From assembly GCF_050947335.1 (NCBI RefSeq), contig NC_134983.1, forward strand, positions 9,936,001 to 10,000,000: a stretch of 64,000 bases of DNA. Reading direction: 5' to 3'. A program made the translations under genes and the position numbers. Of the stretch, positions 36,885-48,860 are shown piece by piece (the stretch's first letter is position 1; each line of letters opens with the position of its first letter). The notes under the pieces were generated by a model. That model saw only the letters and a program-made list of their open reading frames with translations. It had not been told where the DNA came from and did no database searches. Source of the DNA: Megachile rotundata (Eukaryota; Arthropoda; Insecta; Hymenoptera; Megachilidae).

Positions 36885-37080
36885 GGAGATTTGCATTTAA
36901 AATTTTAAGATTTGGAAATTATAAGAATGTGAGAATTTGGGGATTTGGGAACTTTGGAAAGTGGTTTCAAAAAAATTTGAGAACTTGGGAATTTTGACAA
37001 ATGAATATGGTAATTCGGCTGTATGGGAATTTGAGTTTTTGAAGTTTGAAAATCTGGAAGGTAGAAAATTTAGAAAATTA
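36885..37080. repeat. Degenerate GGAAATTT-type satellite relic, G-rich on plus strand
   Basis: Words such as GAGAATTTGGGGATTTGGGA and GAGAACTTGGGAATTTTG recur without a strict period. This is a short, decayed patch in the same orientation as arrays B and C. Confidence 0.5.
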
Positions 37081-38875
37081 GCACCTCATTGAGCATCTCA
37101 ATCTTCAGCTTCTACCTCACGACTGAGAAATACACTATAACCTTGCGATAATTTATAAAATTTACTATAATTATACTAAATTCAAACCAAAACAGCAAAC
37201 CAACATACAAAGATCCTCTTGTAAACACCTACCTGTGTAAACACCTAAGTGTATAACCCTACTAAATCATCGATCAAACAAGAAAGTAGCCGATACCACC
37301 GGTTGCTTCCAAATCAAGTTCGCTAATTTGTTGCAGTTCCGATATAGAAATTCCTGTGTTTTGGGAAGAGATCCGCTTGGAAGTTAAGGGAACTCCTTAA
37401 TCAGGATTACGCGTACTCGGTCAATGTCTTTGTTTGAAAACTTGCGATGAATCATACATGCTTTCAACTTAATCACGTAGTCCACTTAATCAACGAAGAG
37501 CCCTTCTCGGCTGAGCGATCGCGGATAATAAATGAACACAGTTATCATCGTTCGAGGCACAAAGGTGCATGAAACGGCAAACACGCTCTTAATAACACGG
37601 GGAACAACTTTGTTCGAGAGACAGAGGTTCAGCGATGTAATCGCCTTAAGTAATATCATCTGTTGAGGTGTGGTAAAAAGATGGCATGTTTCGAAACTCG
37701 TTACGAATTTAATCCTTGAATGGTCGACCATCGAACTGTGTCGAATTTAACCTTTATGTTTCGTCACACGAAGCTGGTACATTCTATAAATTGTTATAGC
37801 TCCGTCGATGATAATTAGCTAGTAGAAGCATATATGATTATATGGTGCATATGATTTGGCAACTGCATATAAAATGGCTCGTACTAAATATCAGATAGCT
37901 TTCGATGCATTGAAAGTTTAATGCACTTTAATGATACACGAGTACGTACTACGAAATAATAAATGTGTACTTATGCATCAATTTAAATGAAAAGTTTGAT
38001 ATGCAACAGCTTAATATTTATATGTATAGATTATTGTATTTAGTACACTTCAAGCTAATAATGTCTAATTATTATTTTAAAGAACGCAACAAACACGTGT
38101 TATTAAAATAATAGGAGCTCGATCAATAATACTTTCCATACTTCTAACAAGTGCAATCGTTCGAAATGCATTCGCGCTGATCAGTGACATAATAAAATTA
38201 TTCGCAGTCCCTAGCGGTCCGCCACTGTGCAATAATCTTGTACAATTTCTCCAGACGAGAATAAATCAAGATAAAACACTTTCTAATAGAGACGTTCGCG
38301 GTTCGTGGCGAGCGTAGCATTAAAATGGTGTTGGTGCGCAAGCTAACCTGCCCGTTGAATTTATGTACATGCAGTAAATAATAACTAACGCACGGTTCCC
38401 CCAAGTGTACATTAAATCGGCGATACATGTACGAATCGACATTATACGCAGCAGGGTGGAGGTGCAAAGTTCTCATTACTTTCCTGGCCCGGTCGTGGTC
38501 TATGGGACGAAAGGGGCTGGCACCGTATTATTTATTGCCGCAATGGTTCGCCAAACTTCTTGCGAACGAGGGGCCGACTCTTGGGGTTGACGGTGAATTT
38601 AAGCAATCCCATTTTTTATCCGACTCGCATAGAGAGGATTCTCTTGGTCTAGCAAGCACAGACTCGATGACGGCCCTCTCGCTACAACGAACAGCCTTTT
38701 ATTCCTTTTTCTTTTGCCACTTTCTCACCCTTCTTGATCGCGACTGCCGAAACCGCCTTGTCCTTATCATAATACATCTCGACGGAAGATGTGCAAATAA
38801 ATTCTGGGTTAAATGAACGTCGTTTGGAAGGATCGCATAATTAAGCTAGGATAAATCACTGATGGGCTACACCCT
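37081..38875. other. Unique sequence, no confident gene
   Basis: The longest frame is 38427-38816 (129 codons), with a second frame open on the same strand through 38590. The predicted protein has Cys and aromatic residues but no recognised motif, and I treat it as chance. Confidence 0.35.
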
Positions 38876-38879
38876 CAAA

Positions 38880-39170
38880 ATGTGAGATATTTATGTTTAC
38901 GTATTTTTCAAGTACTGAATCATTAAATTTTTTAGTTTGTGAATTTTCAAGTTGAATACCTTTATATTTCTAACTCTACAAATTTAATATTTTTATATTT
39001 TTCAATTTGTAAATTTGCAAATTTGATATTTCTCTAAGTTATCAAATTTACGCATTCAAGAATAAAAGTTCTTGAACTTAAAGATACTCAGATTCCTAAT
39101 TTCTAAGCTCGAAAGTTTCTAGCCTCCAGATTTTAAAGTTTGTAAATTTGAAAATGTATTTCATTTACTC
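38880..39170. repeat. Degenerate AAATTTG-type satellite relic
   Basis: Loose recurrence of AATTTGTAAATTTGCAAATT-like words, with strand polarity unclear. Strongly decayed. Confidence 0.4.
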
Positions 39171-42100
39171 GGAATGTTCGTGATCCTCAAGTTGCAGCGA
39201 AGGTCTTAAAACTGTGGCCTCCTTATCCGCCGCCATTTCCCTAAGTAAACCTACCGTACTAACCAGCGTATGGAACTTGTACACATATTTTTGCCCGCTC
39301 CTCGGAACACCGAAAGTATAAGCACAAAGAGAAACAAGTTTCGAATTTGCCTGTTACTTGAGCGAAAGAATGCTTGAACCGTTTGTCCAAGACAGGCGGG
39401 GGAATGTTTCTTTATAGAAGAACGGGTAGAAGATTTATCGACGATAATCTTAGTTTTTGTCAGGCTGGCGTAGGATTCTTTTGCCTCACTAAACGCAGAC
39501 TCCCCGACGACTCTTTCACGACATAAAGCAAATTCATCCTCCCTTCATTGTTGCAGCTCCAATGGTGTAAAACGACGTATCGATAACAGATGGCTATTCA
39601 TTTTTTTCTGGACGTGTACCACCAAGTGAATAAGAAACTCAAACATCGTTTTTCTGCTCTCGGAACTGCTAATAAATTTTCAAGAATTTCCACTTCTGCG
39701 CACCTACACCTATGAAAATGTGGTTATACATACTGATCTTGATAAGTCAATAATCGGACAAATGCATACAAATAATTGGATAAGGAGTAAATAATGATAA
39801 ATACTTTGAATTGTATATTTTATGGAATTCATGTTACATATGTAAGTGCTGTAACAGAAAATAATATGATTTTATTTGAATAAACAAAAAGTACAAAAAA
39901 TACATAGAATTTTCAGTGTAGAATGTATTGGATGAATGACACTAATTTCATGATAAATTTTATACACATATATTCGTTACTAATAATAGAACTAATGTAG
40001 CATGTAATACATGGTTTCAGTTATAATCCTGAAGTGATTTAGTGTGATACAGACAATTCTTTAATAACATTTTCGTTTATTTAATTAACATAAGTACATA
40101 CTATAACAGTTCTAAAGAGAGTTATAAGCGGAATTATGACATGTGATCTCGTTTCCGGTCATCGAATGTTACACGGTAAAACGTTATCTCGCAACAGACG
40201 CGTAACGAGCGATCACCTTAAACTTTAACGAAACCAATTTAACTCGAGATAAAAGAGTAAAAAGACGACTCAAAGGTTACAGGAGTTTCGAATCAAACGA
40301 CGAAGCAACAGTTTGTAGAGAAAAGGAAAGAACAAACTGTTTCTACAAATTAGATCAGTGATGTATAACTGTGTCTGATGGCTCTATACACGGACCGACA
40401 AGTGGCGGGCATTTGATGACACTGGTAGTTAAATTAATTTGACATTTTGAAATTTATATATTTTCAAGTATGTGAATTTTTCTATTTCTGAAAGGATAAA
40501 TTTTAGAATTCGTACTACTCTAACAGCAGTTCAAGAGTTGTAAAGAATTACCTAAGAAATATAATTTTAAGTTACAAGACTCTACCCATATCTTTGCGCA
40601 AGTTCGGCGATAATCAATCCGTTGATCAGTCGCAAAATCGGTGTGGTCCGATTATCGGTGTCTTATCTCTAGACAAGCATCTAAAACGGCGCAGCACTTG
40701 AAACAACCCCGAGGCGAGACGTACCTAAATCTATTTGGTGGAGTCGTAAAGTGGGTTTCCGTAAAGATAAGGATCTTTGGAATTTATTATGGACGCATAC
40801 CGTGCGACTGAATCCAACAGCAGAATGCGATGAACCATCGCGGAAATAAGATATCTCCTGTTTAGATGCGATTCGACGCCCAACTACGTCGACAAACACG
40901 ATCGACGCCTCCACAAAGACTAGCGTCTACGAGGAGCAAAGCACACACAGGGGAGCCCCTCGAGCCCCATCGGGCACCAGGGTCAATTGAGCGTCTCTAT
41001 GCTTCCCTACCTGCTGTTATACGAACGAGGAATCCAGGAAAGAGCCGATAATACCTATGACAACCACAACCGGACTTGCTCAAAATATTCACTGCGCCCT
41101 AGCCTTCAGGCAAACTGCCAGCGTATAAGTTTTCGTTTCATGAGCAACAGTTATGCTCTGGCGGAATCATGTAAATTAATTTTACTTTTTGGTGAATTGT
41201 TCGTAAATTGAGGGACCAATAGCTTGATACAGCCAATGAGTTACTCTATAGAAGTTAGGTTAGGTTATCGACATGGAAAACGATGAACTGTTAAAGGTGC
41301 ATAGAAGTTTGGCAAATTTGGGCATTTGAGTGTTTCGTTCTTTGGGAGCTTAAAAACATTTCGGTATTCAATTTTCAAATATAGAAATTCTGTAGTGTCA
41401 AAATTCAGGAATGGAAAAGTCTGCAGGAGTTTAAAAATAGAGAAATCTACCAATATAGCTAACCAATAGAAAATGTAAAATCTATAAATTGATCAATACA
41501 GAGAATTAAAAGTGGGAAAACGTAGAAACAGAAAAGTAAAAAATATTTGAAACATAAATTTCACATCCGCAGGTTTCCAAACGTATTTGTATTTCTCAAA
41601 CATCACAAGGACGCTCTAACGGGACAAACAGAATGCGACATTATTTCGCAATTTTCTGTTTCCTTTATTTTATTAGAATTTGCTCGAACCTTTTATCGTG
41701 ACGCGGTGGAAAGTTGGTCGGAATCTCGTTACAGAGGACGGAGTTCTCTTTACGAATGTACAACAAGCGTAAGACAAGCAGAGAACGGTACGACAAGTTC
41801 TTGAATATAGTTGCGGTGTTTCAGTTCAGGACGGATTTGAATAATCTCGTGGCCCTTCGTGTTCGACTATTACGAACAATTCAGTTATGTCGTGTAAACC
41901 GTGTATCAGAGAAATTACAGGGAACAAAGAGGAAGATTAACTTGCCTCTCGTAAATTTCATCGCTGTACACGGCTGAAAAACGCAATAGTGTCGTTAAAT
42001 TCCATTCTTTGTAATATTCGAGTCACTTCGTGCAATTTGACCCTTTACGGAAATTCCGCGTTTCACAGAGACCGCAAACGATATACATACCGTGTTACGG

Positions 42101-43308
42101 CAAGTTAAATCTACTAAATCTACTCGTGCAATAGTTTGAGTGTCGGAACGATTGATAAGGCAATATTAAACGAGCCGTGTGGACATGACTGATTCAGCAC
42201 ACCCTTTTAACGACCCTTTACCGTTCGTGGCTCACGCAAAACTTGACTCAGCACTTGGCTCAAACGTAAATAATAGCCCTGTTTCGATAACTAATATATA
42301 CCTACAACCGGAATACCATTACTCCTCTTTATCTGTGTTAGGTCTACCGTTCAAGATGGTCTACCACTCGCTCCCATAGTACGAGTTCGGGGAAACTAAG
42401 GATCTCAAACTCCTAAATCTTCAAATTTAATGTACATGAAAATTCGTAAACTTGTAAATTTGAAAATGTTAGAAATTTGAAAATATAAGATGTAGAAAAT
42501 GTCCGATGGTATATCGTTGTCGTATCGGTATCTAAACAAAGCTTAATATCCGTGTCCGTAAACGAGAATCGAGCAAATATTTAGTAGAAAAATGCCAACA
42601 AGATAATACTCGAAATAGCGCAGCGAAAAATGAAGGAAGCAGGATGTATTTTTCCAAATACTCGACGTATTCGCCGACAGAAAATGAGGAAGACGGGTGG
42701 GACAAACAATAAAGCTTCCCGTTTCTACTTTAACTTGATGCTCCAAGTTCTCTTGACATATTTTATAGCAGTCTAGCCGTTCCCTCCGTAGAGACTCGTA
42801 TCTAACATACCGCACAATTCAACTCTATCGGACAAACTGTTTTCAAGCACAGAACAGAAGTCCCTGCGGAACAAGCGAGGAGGATAACGTTTCGATAAAT
42901 TGCAGTACTATGGGAACAGCGAACATTTTCATTTCGAAGTCAATTACGCAAATGGAGATCGGCCGGAACTAACTAACGGAACTCGGTTCTTTACGTAATT
43001 TAATTCCTTCCTCTGTTAAATATCAGTTTCATCGGATCGTAACGAGACAATTTCATTAATCGAAGCCGGTCAAGATATTCCTTTTACGTGAACAATATTT
43101 GATCGTGTTTCGCCAAAATTCAACTGTATTGCCTCTTATTTTTCTTTCTCATTATCATTTTTTTTTATACGCTATTCCTTTTCATACGGGACATTCTTAG
43201 CTGTTTAACTATTGTACATTATTTTTAATGTAACGATTTTGCATGTTTTAGATTATTAAATTCATTAATTGTTATGTTCAATTTAAGTCATAAGATGTGC
43301 ACGATTTA
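39171..43308. other. Mostly unique sequence with two small relics
   Basis: A TTAGG-type tract is at 41257-41270 and decayed satellite words at about 41330-41545 and 42395-42495. Frames at 40681-40914, 41547-41804 and 42543-42815 have no recognisable motif. TATCGATA also occurs near 39577. Confidence 0.35.
41257..41270 (+). repeat. Short TTAGG-like tract
   Basis: GTTAGGTTAGGTTA gives about two and a half units of TTAGG, the telomeric repeat of most insects. It is far too short to indicate a telomere and could arise by chance or by repair. Confidence 0.6.
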
Positions 43309-43762
43309 TCATGTACAGTCACAGGGTTGTTCGATATAACCTGGTTCGTAATTGCAAAATCGTACAATACATGTAAAATTGCAGAATTGTCCAATATAAC
43401 TTGATTCATATAATTGCAAAATTGTTCAATATAATTTGATTCATATAATTGCAAAATCGTACAATGAACTTTGATACATCTAATTGCAGAATTGTCCAAT
43501 ATAATTTTCCTCTTATGACTGCAAAATTGTTCGATATAATTTGACTGCAAAATCGTAAATTAAATTTGAGTAACATAATGTCAAAATTGTCCAATATAAT
43601 TGTAGAATAGTTCAATATAATTAGATTCATATAATTGCAGAATTCGATAAAGTTTAATTCGTTGCAGATTATTATTAAATTATAGTTGCAGAATTGTCCA
43701 ATAAAACGGAATACATATGCTTGCAGAATTGTTCAATATAATTTGCTCATTATAATCGAAAA
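43309..43762. repeat. 35-bp tandem array with diverged units
   Basis: GCAGAATTGTCCAATATAA or GCAAAATTGTTCAATATAA recurs at 43381, 43416, 43451, 43486 and 43521, exactly 35 bases apart, then less regularly to 43740. The left edge carries TCATGTACAGTCA (43309-43321), identical to 13 bases at the outer edge of the terminal repeat at 58415-58427. Open frames on the minus strand are repeat artefacts. Confidence 0.85.
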
Positions 43763-44600
43763 GTTGTCAAATGTTCCACGCGTGGAGGTCATTTGCGTTA
43801 TTATCGCTGAAGGGTTTGGAAATCGGCAGCGAATCACGTGGATGCAGAGATCCGAAACTTTACTAAACAATGACGAGAGTAAAGCAAATGAAGCTTCTTC
43901 GCCCGAGGATGCACGATGCAAATTAATTTAGCGGCTTAAGTTCCTTGTACCGGCGGATTCGCGGAATTTAAATTGATTCCACGGGAAGCGTGTTATAGCT
44001 TGTCCGGCGGCAATTAAATTACAAAATGTATACGAGGAACGAAAGGGGTGGCCACGGAATATCGCTTAACAAACCCCCGCAGTCCTTTGAGTGTAGCGTT
44101 GCTGCAGAATTCGACTCTATCAGGCACAAACCGTTGCGCAATAGCAGGATTCGGGTCTCCAGGGAGAGGAGGAGGAGAGAACAGAGTGCGTTTCAATAAA
44201 TTTGACTACCACCCCTCGTACACCACCACCCATTTGGTCACCCAACATCGTTCACCACCCGTGCCGCGCATCCGGCTGTACTACAAATTAAACCGGCGTG
44301 TACTTCGCTCATCGAACAAAATTTCAACACCGGCTTGACTCGAAACTCGGCGCCGAGGCTGACGAAGCATCGGGCTAACATGATCGTACTTCTGTTCCTC
44401 CTATCGTTCATGCTATTGCGCGAGAAAGAGCGACGTACTGCGGTCACGTATATTTTGTAACACCATGTAACTTGTACATACACGCTGCCAATTTGCCAGC
44501 ATTTTTGTACAACGTTTGTTCCACTTTACGTTTTTATTTCATCATGTTGCTGTGGCGGATTGCGGTTAGCCATTTTATTTCTAGTAACCAGTATATAAAT
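43763..44600. other. Unique GC-richer sequence, no confident gene
   Basis: Frames of 60-96 codons are open on both strands (44048-44338 plus, 44238-44483 minus), with no recognised motif. A short GGGAGAGGAGGAGGAGAG purine run lies at about 44161-44178. Confidence 0.35.
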
Positions 44601-44885
44601 CTTTAATTCTTCATTATCAAACATCAAATTTACAAATCAGTAAATTTTTAAATTCTGAGATTCTTGAATTCCTAGACAAATTTTCAAATGTCTAAACTCT
44701 CAAGTATTTCTCAAAGTATTTCTCAAAATCTCTAAATTTCAAATGTCTCAACCTCAAAAAAATTTCAAATGCATAAATTCTCAAGTTTCCACATTTCCAA
44801 ACCCCCAAACTTCCACACATACGAATATCAAACATCATAAATATTTAAATAATCCAAAATTCCTAAAAGTTTGACAACTCATCGA
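44600..44885. repeat. Degenerate AAATTTC-type satellite patch, C-rich on plus strand
   Basis: Recurrent TCTCAAGTATTTCTCAAAG, AAATTTCAAATGTCTC and TTTCCACATTTCCAAAC words at irregular spacing. Same style as array A but decayed. Confidence 0.55.
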
Positions 44886-45500
44886 TCACGAAGCACATCA
44901 TTCATAATACGCTAGAGACTTAATAGATAATTAGTTCGATCATTTCAATAACTGCCCCGCGGAATAATCATTTCAGCATGAAAAGCTAGCCCCAAACGTA
45001 TCGCTAGGATATGCATTTATTAATGCGTCTATAACCTGTCAACGCAAATTTGTCAGCGGTTTACACGTGGCTAGGGACATCGTGTGACATGGCGATGCAA
45101 ACGCGTTGTGTATATATATTTCATGATATCCCAAATATTCGCTAAATATGCGTAAAGCTGTTGAGGATATTAGTTTCAGCCGAGTGTTACGTATCATTAT
45201 GCGTAGTACGTAATTACACTCGATAACATATCATCCACGATATCGCGACGTAACATCACATATGCATTGCACGAGAACTCGAGTCATTTTTTTCGTTCAA
45301 TCGGAACAGATAAACATTGTGCAGCTTTAATCGAATTAAAAATTAAATTTTACTTTATTTATCACGAAGGACTTTTTAGTTTTATTTAGTGTATGGTCAA
45401 GGGTGTTCTTTTATTTTTTAAAATTTATTCAAAACAACTTCAGAATCTAATTATTATATTTATAAATCTTGTGACAATACTCGTTTGAGATTTTCATTAA

Positions 45501-45717
45501 CACTAAACCTACCGGCATACAATGCGTACTTAATTTGAAATTAAAAATGAAGTTAAACATTAAATAAACAAACGATGAAACATCAATTAATACACACATT
45601 TATTTTTTATCTTGATGAATATCAATTCTGATTTCAAGAAATGTACTTGAACAAAATGTACACCTTTTAATAAGAAACTTGTGGAGCGGTCATTTGACCG
45701 GCTTGGTAGTTTTAGTG
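45501..45717 (+). mobile_element. TTAA-type miniature transposon, family 2
   Basis: Exact TTAA flanks lie at 45497-45500 and 45718-45721. The ends read CACTAAACCTACCGG and, on the minus strand, CACTAAAACTACCAAGCCGG. Near the right end CGGTCATTTGACCG forms a subterminal palindrome. Length is 217 bases with no coding capacity. The TTAA target again suggests the piggyBac group, though the ends begin CAC instead of CCC, so this is a separate family from the 24.3-kb element. Confidence 0.85.
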
Positions 45718-45721
45718 TTAA

Positions 45722-46103
45722 ATCAGTCGCTTGTAATGAAAGAGTATTTTGACAACGAAAGTGAGCAAATTATTAAACATACTTGATATGTGAAAATCTT
45801 AATAAGTACAGAAAATGAAATTTTGTCAGAAAATGGATTTGGCCCAGTTTCATTAGAGACAGATAATAAATGAACAATGCGAAAAGCGTGCATCGCGATA
45901 CCACGATTCGAATAACTTATCTATTTTCCCCTTCTCGTTCAACGCTTTGTATCGCATAATTGGGATCGTGGCGGATATCTCGATTTATATCTCCCCGTGT
46001 AAGGGTGAAACCACTCTCGTTGCTCTTCCTGGATTAACAAAACGACGTCGAAATATGAGGAGAGAATGGACGAACGAGAAACACGAGAGAGCGAGAGGTA
46101 AAA
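45722..46103. other. Unique sequence, no supported gene
   Basis: AT-rich until about 45880, then rising GC. No structure stands out. Confidence 0.4.
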
Positions 46104-46338
46104 TTGAAAGGGAAGAGAATGACCGGCGCTCGAGATAAATATTCTACGGTACGGTTTCGAAGCGCTCTGGTCAGCATAGGAAAGCTCGAAGTGCGTTGTT
46201 TTCATAAACCGACCTCGGGAATTTTTTCAACAACGACACCCGACAAAACAAACGGCTACGTTGTATGTTTGCGAAACGTGTCCGGTTGTTGTCTCTCGTG
46301 CTGCTCGTCCAGTGTTTTCCGACTGCTAATCCTAATGG

Positions 46339-46677
46339 ATGAGATTTCACCGAATTTCCCTCAAGATCCTCCGCAAGGTGATTTATTATCACGCACGTAC
46401 ACAGTTCCTCCTGTTTGTCTGGCTCTTCCTTTCGTTTCCCGACCGGGTTCAAGCATCCAGGACCTTTGTTCGGACCGTGTCCCTGGAGGTAGTCCATCGT
46501 ACGGTCACTTTCCTTAAAACTAAACTATCTGCTCCTCTAGAAAGTGAACGAGCCTGTCCGCCCTCCATAGAATACTTAATTTATTCCGTGACCGCCCCCC
46601 TAACCTGTCTGACCGTAACAGAATCGAGCCAAAACGAACGGAGCAAGGGGAACGACCGGATCATTTATTACATTTAG
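46339..46677 (+). CDS. Weak coding candidate, 112 codons, one possible membrane or signal segment
   Basis: Residues about 23-33 (FLLFVWLFLSF) form a hydrophobic stretch after a basic N-terminus, so a signal anchor is conceivable. The rest has no recognised motif. Another plus frame (46104-46517) and a minus frame (46171-46497) are open through the same bases. This shows that stop codons are scarce in this GC-richer block and lowers the case for a real gene. Confidence 0.12.
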   Translation: MRFHRISLKILRKVIYYHARTQFLLFVWLFLSFPDRVQASRTFVRTVSLEVVHRTVTFLKTKLSAPLESERACPPSIEYLIYSVTAPLTCLTVTESSQNERSKGNDRIIYYI

Positions 46678-48803
46678 GACTTTACCGTCCTGACTTGATC
46701 GACTTTTATACGTGTAATCGTTGCTTAAGCTGAGTCACCGTGACTTCCACAAACGTTTTGATGCACCCATCGATTGCATGGAACAGCTTTGATTATGAGC
46801 TAATCTGTTGCATATCTGCCATTTACGTATTATCTGTCGTGTGATCGATTTATATCTCTACTAGAAGAGATGAATGTACCCTTATAATAAACAATTACCT
46901 CGTCAAGAATAAATCTATCTCTGAAAGTATAGCTGAATTATGTTCAGAGAAAAATTGATCGGAATAACGTCCTTGACAATGTCGAAGTCGATGACGCTCT
47001 GTATAATCATCCACTTTGAGCGTCAAAAGTAGGGTGGCAGTATGACATACTGTACGTTAAATGGTTTTCGACGAAACTCCCTGGAATTACTATTATTCCC
47101 CGTGGATTATTCATATTACAGATCTATCGTGTAAAATTCATACTTTGAAGGAAAATCTCTTACCTCGTGGCATATTTAGTCAGACCATAGTCCCACGCGG
47201 CTGCTGTCACAAAACTTCGGTTTAATCATGTAACAGAACTTGTTATCAGCTTTTATTTACAAGAAGCGTAGCCGGTAAAGTGGTTTTATTGAATATAAAT
47301 ATCTAAACACGCAAAGTTTGCCGCTTTGCCCTCGACAGGATGAGGTCGACGGGAATTATTGAAGGAGGGAGGGAGGGAAGGAAACGAGGAGGGGATGGAT
47401 ACTCGTTTCCCTTGAATCCCAATAGGAAGATCCTCTGGGAAATGTAAAATAATACACGCTGTACTGCTTTTATGCATTGCCTCACGGCCGACGCCGCCAT
47501 TTCGCCAACTGCTGGGTTTTGTATAGCTGCACCCGACCGCCGTCGTAATTTCATTTTCGACGAGACAAGTGAATTATCCGACTATCTGTGTGTATTATCC
47601 AAACACAAGACAGCCGCGACGCTGCGACGGCTGCTTCCTATTCTCTCGTCTAGCCTCTTTCTCCGTCGGCTCTGGCAAGATTATTTCGACGACTGCCGAA
47701 TCTGTGTTTCGCAGTGCTTGTCTGTGGTATTACGCGTTTTTAGGGGATTAGATGGCTGCCAAGATAACGGTGACACCATTTTTCGACGCAGGGGGTGGAA
47801 CCCTACGCGTCTCGTTAACACGCGATGCTTCTTATCGCTGCTGACACCATCATAATTTACCAGTTTTCGTTGTTTGCACCCTGCTCACTCGACCGGAACG
47901 TGCGTCTGGTAGGTTAGGGTCGCTTCGATTCCTGACAAAACAGATAAAACACTAGGCGGATTTTCTGTGATCTTAATGGATTTGTTTTGTTAAAGAATGG
48001 TCAGACACTTTGAGTTTGCTGTTTCAGGAATTTTGAGATTGTGAACGTTTGAATGTTGAAAAGTTTCAAGAACGCAAAAGATTAATACGTTAAGTAGGAG
48101 CATAATAGCGTTCCGCATTATTTTCGATCGAGTCATAAATTCTGAGAGAAATGTGAACACACTATTATGGGTCAGACCATATGTATCGCTATTTTTATTT
48201 ATCACTGGCGGCATTAATTTTTACGCGAAACCGATATCCCGTTGTGTTCCCTTCTCGCATGGTTTGGCCACAGTATGAAAAGGAAAAGGTAGAAATAAAC
48301 AAAAAGAACAGAGAAAAGAAAATTTAACACGTTATTGGCGGCCATGAGATTTATCGAAATGTACGTTGCTTTTTCCCCAAAGAGAAGGGGATAAATTCCG
48401 TACTGTTTTACCAGACAGACTCGAATTGCACGGAATGGTGGATACGAAGGACTCGAGGGTAGCTAAAGGATACGCCGAGCCAGGGCTGTACATTTACATC
48501 AAAGACACCGTGCATCGTGTACACACATTTTTCCCTCGCTTATTATTAAAATAAATGGACTTCCAAATGAGAAACATTATCAACGCGAATTTCACTTGTA
48601 AAGCACAACAATCTGAATCGCAATCTGAATCCGGCTAGCAAACCGGAACGTTCGTGTTTCCAACGTTTCTACAATTAAAATCCCTCGTCGCGTTGCAAAT
48701 TGAGTAAAACAACCGGCACGACACAATACGATTCAAAATCTCCGGAATGTCGAACGAATTCTCCACGATAAACTCCCCTCAAATTTCACCCTTCGGAACG
48801 ACA
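46678..48803. other. Unique sequence with a purine-rich tract, no confident gene
   Basis: A purine-rich G-run tract lies at 47361-47396. Frames at 47303-47554 (minus) and 47472-47855 (plus) overlap in opposite directions. A small AAATT relic lies near 48000-48060. No recognised motif. Confidence 0.35.
47367..47394 (+). other. G-run cluster with quadruplex potential
   Basis: GGGAGGGAGGG at 47367-47377 and GGGG at 47391-47394, with GG pairs between. Three runs with one-base loops and a fourth after 13 bases meet a loose quadruplex pattern. The long last loop makes it weaker than the runs in array C. Confidence 0.5.
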
Positions 48804-48860
48804 TTCACCGAGAAAAATAATATCCCTACCTCGGGGGTAGCAACAATTTTCTCGGTCGAA
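48804..48860. other. Nested imperfect hairpin
   Basis: ACCGAGAAAA (48807-48816) pairs perfectly with TTTTCTCGGT (48847-48856). Outside it TTC (48804-48806) pairs with GAA (48858-48860) across one bulged base. Inside, CTACC (48826-48830) pairs with GGTAG (48836-48840). A structured RNA or cruciform is possible. Confidence 0.55.

Noticed and set aside
41257..41270. TTAGG tract as a telomere or subtelomere
   Set aside because: Only about two and a half units in the middle of ordinary sequence.
43278..43630. Minus frames with repeated NYIEQFCNY-type peptide
   Set aside because: They follow the 35-bp tandem array and change frame between units.
47303..47855. Opposed frames of 83 and 127 codons
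   Set aside because: They overlap only near 47472-47554. The products are Pro/Ser- and Arg/Leu-rich with no recognisable domain, and a purine tract creates the Pro/Ser run.
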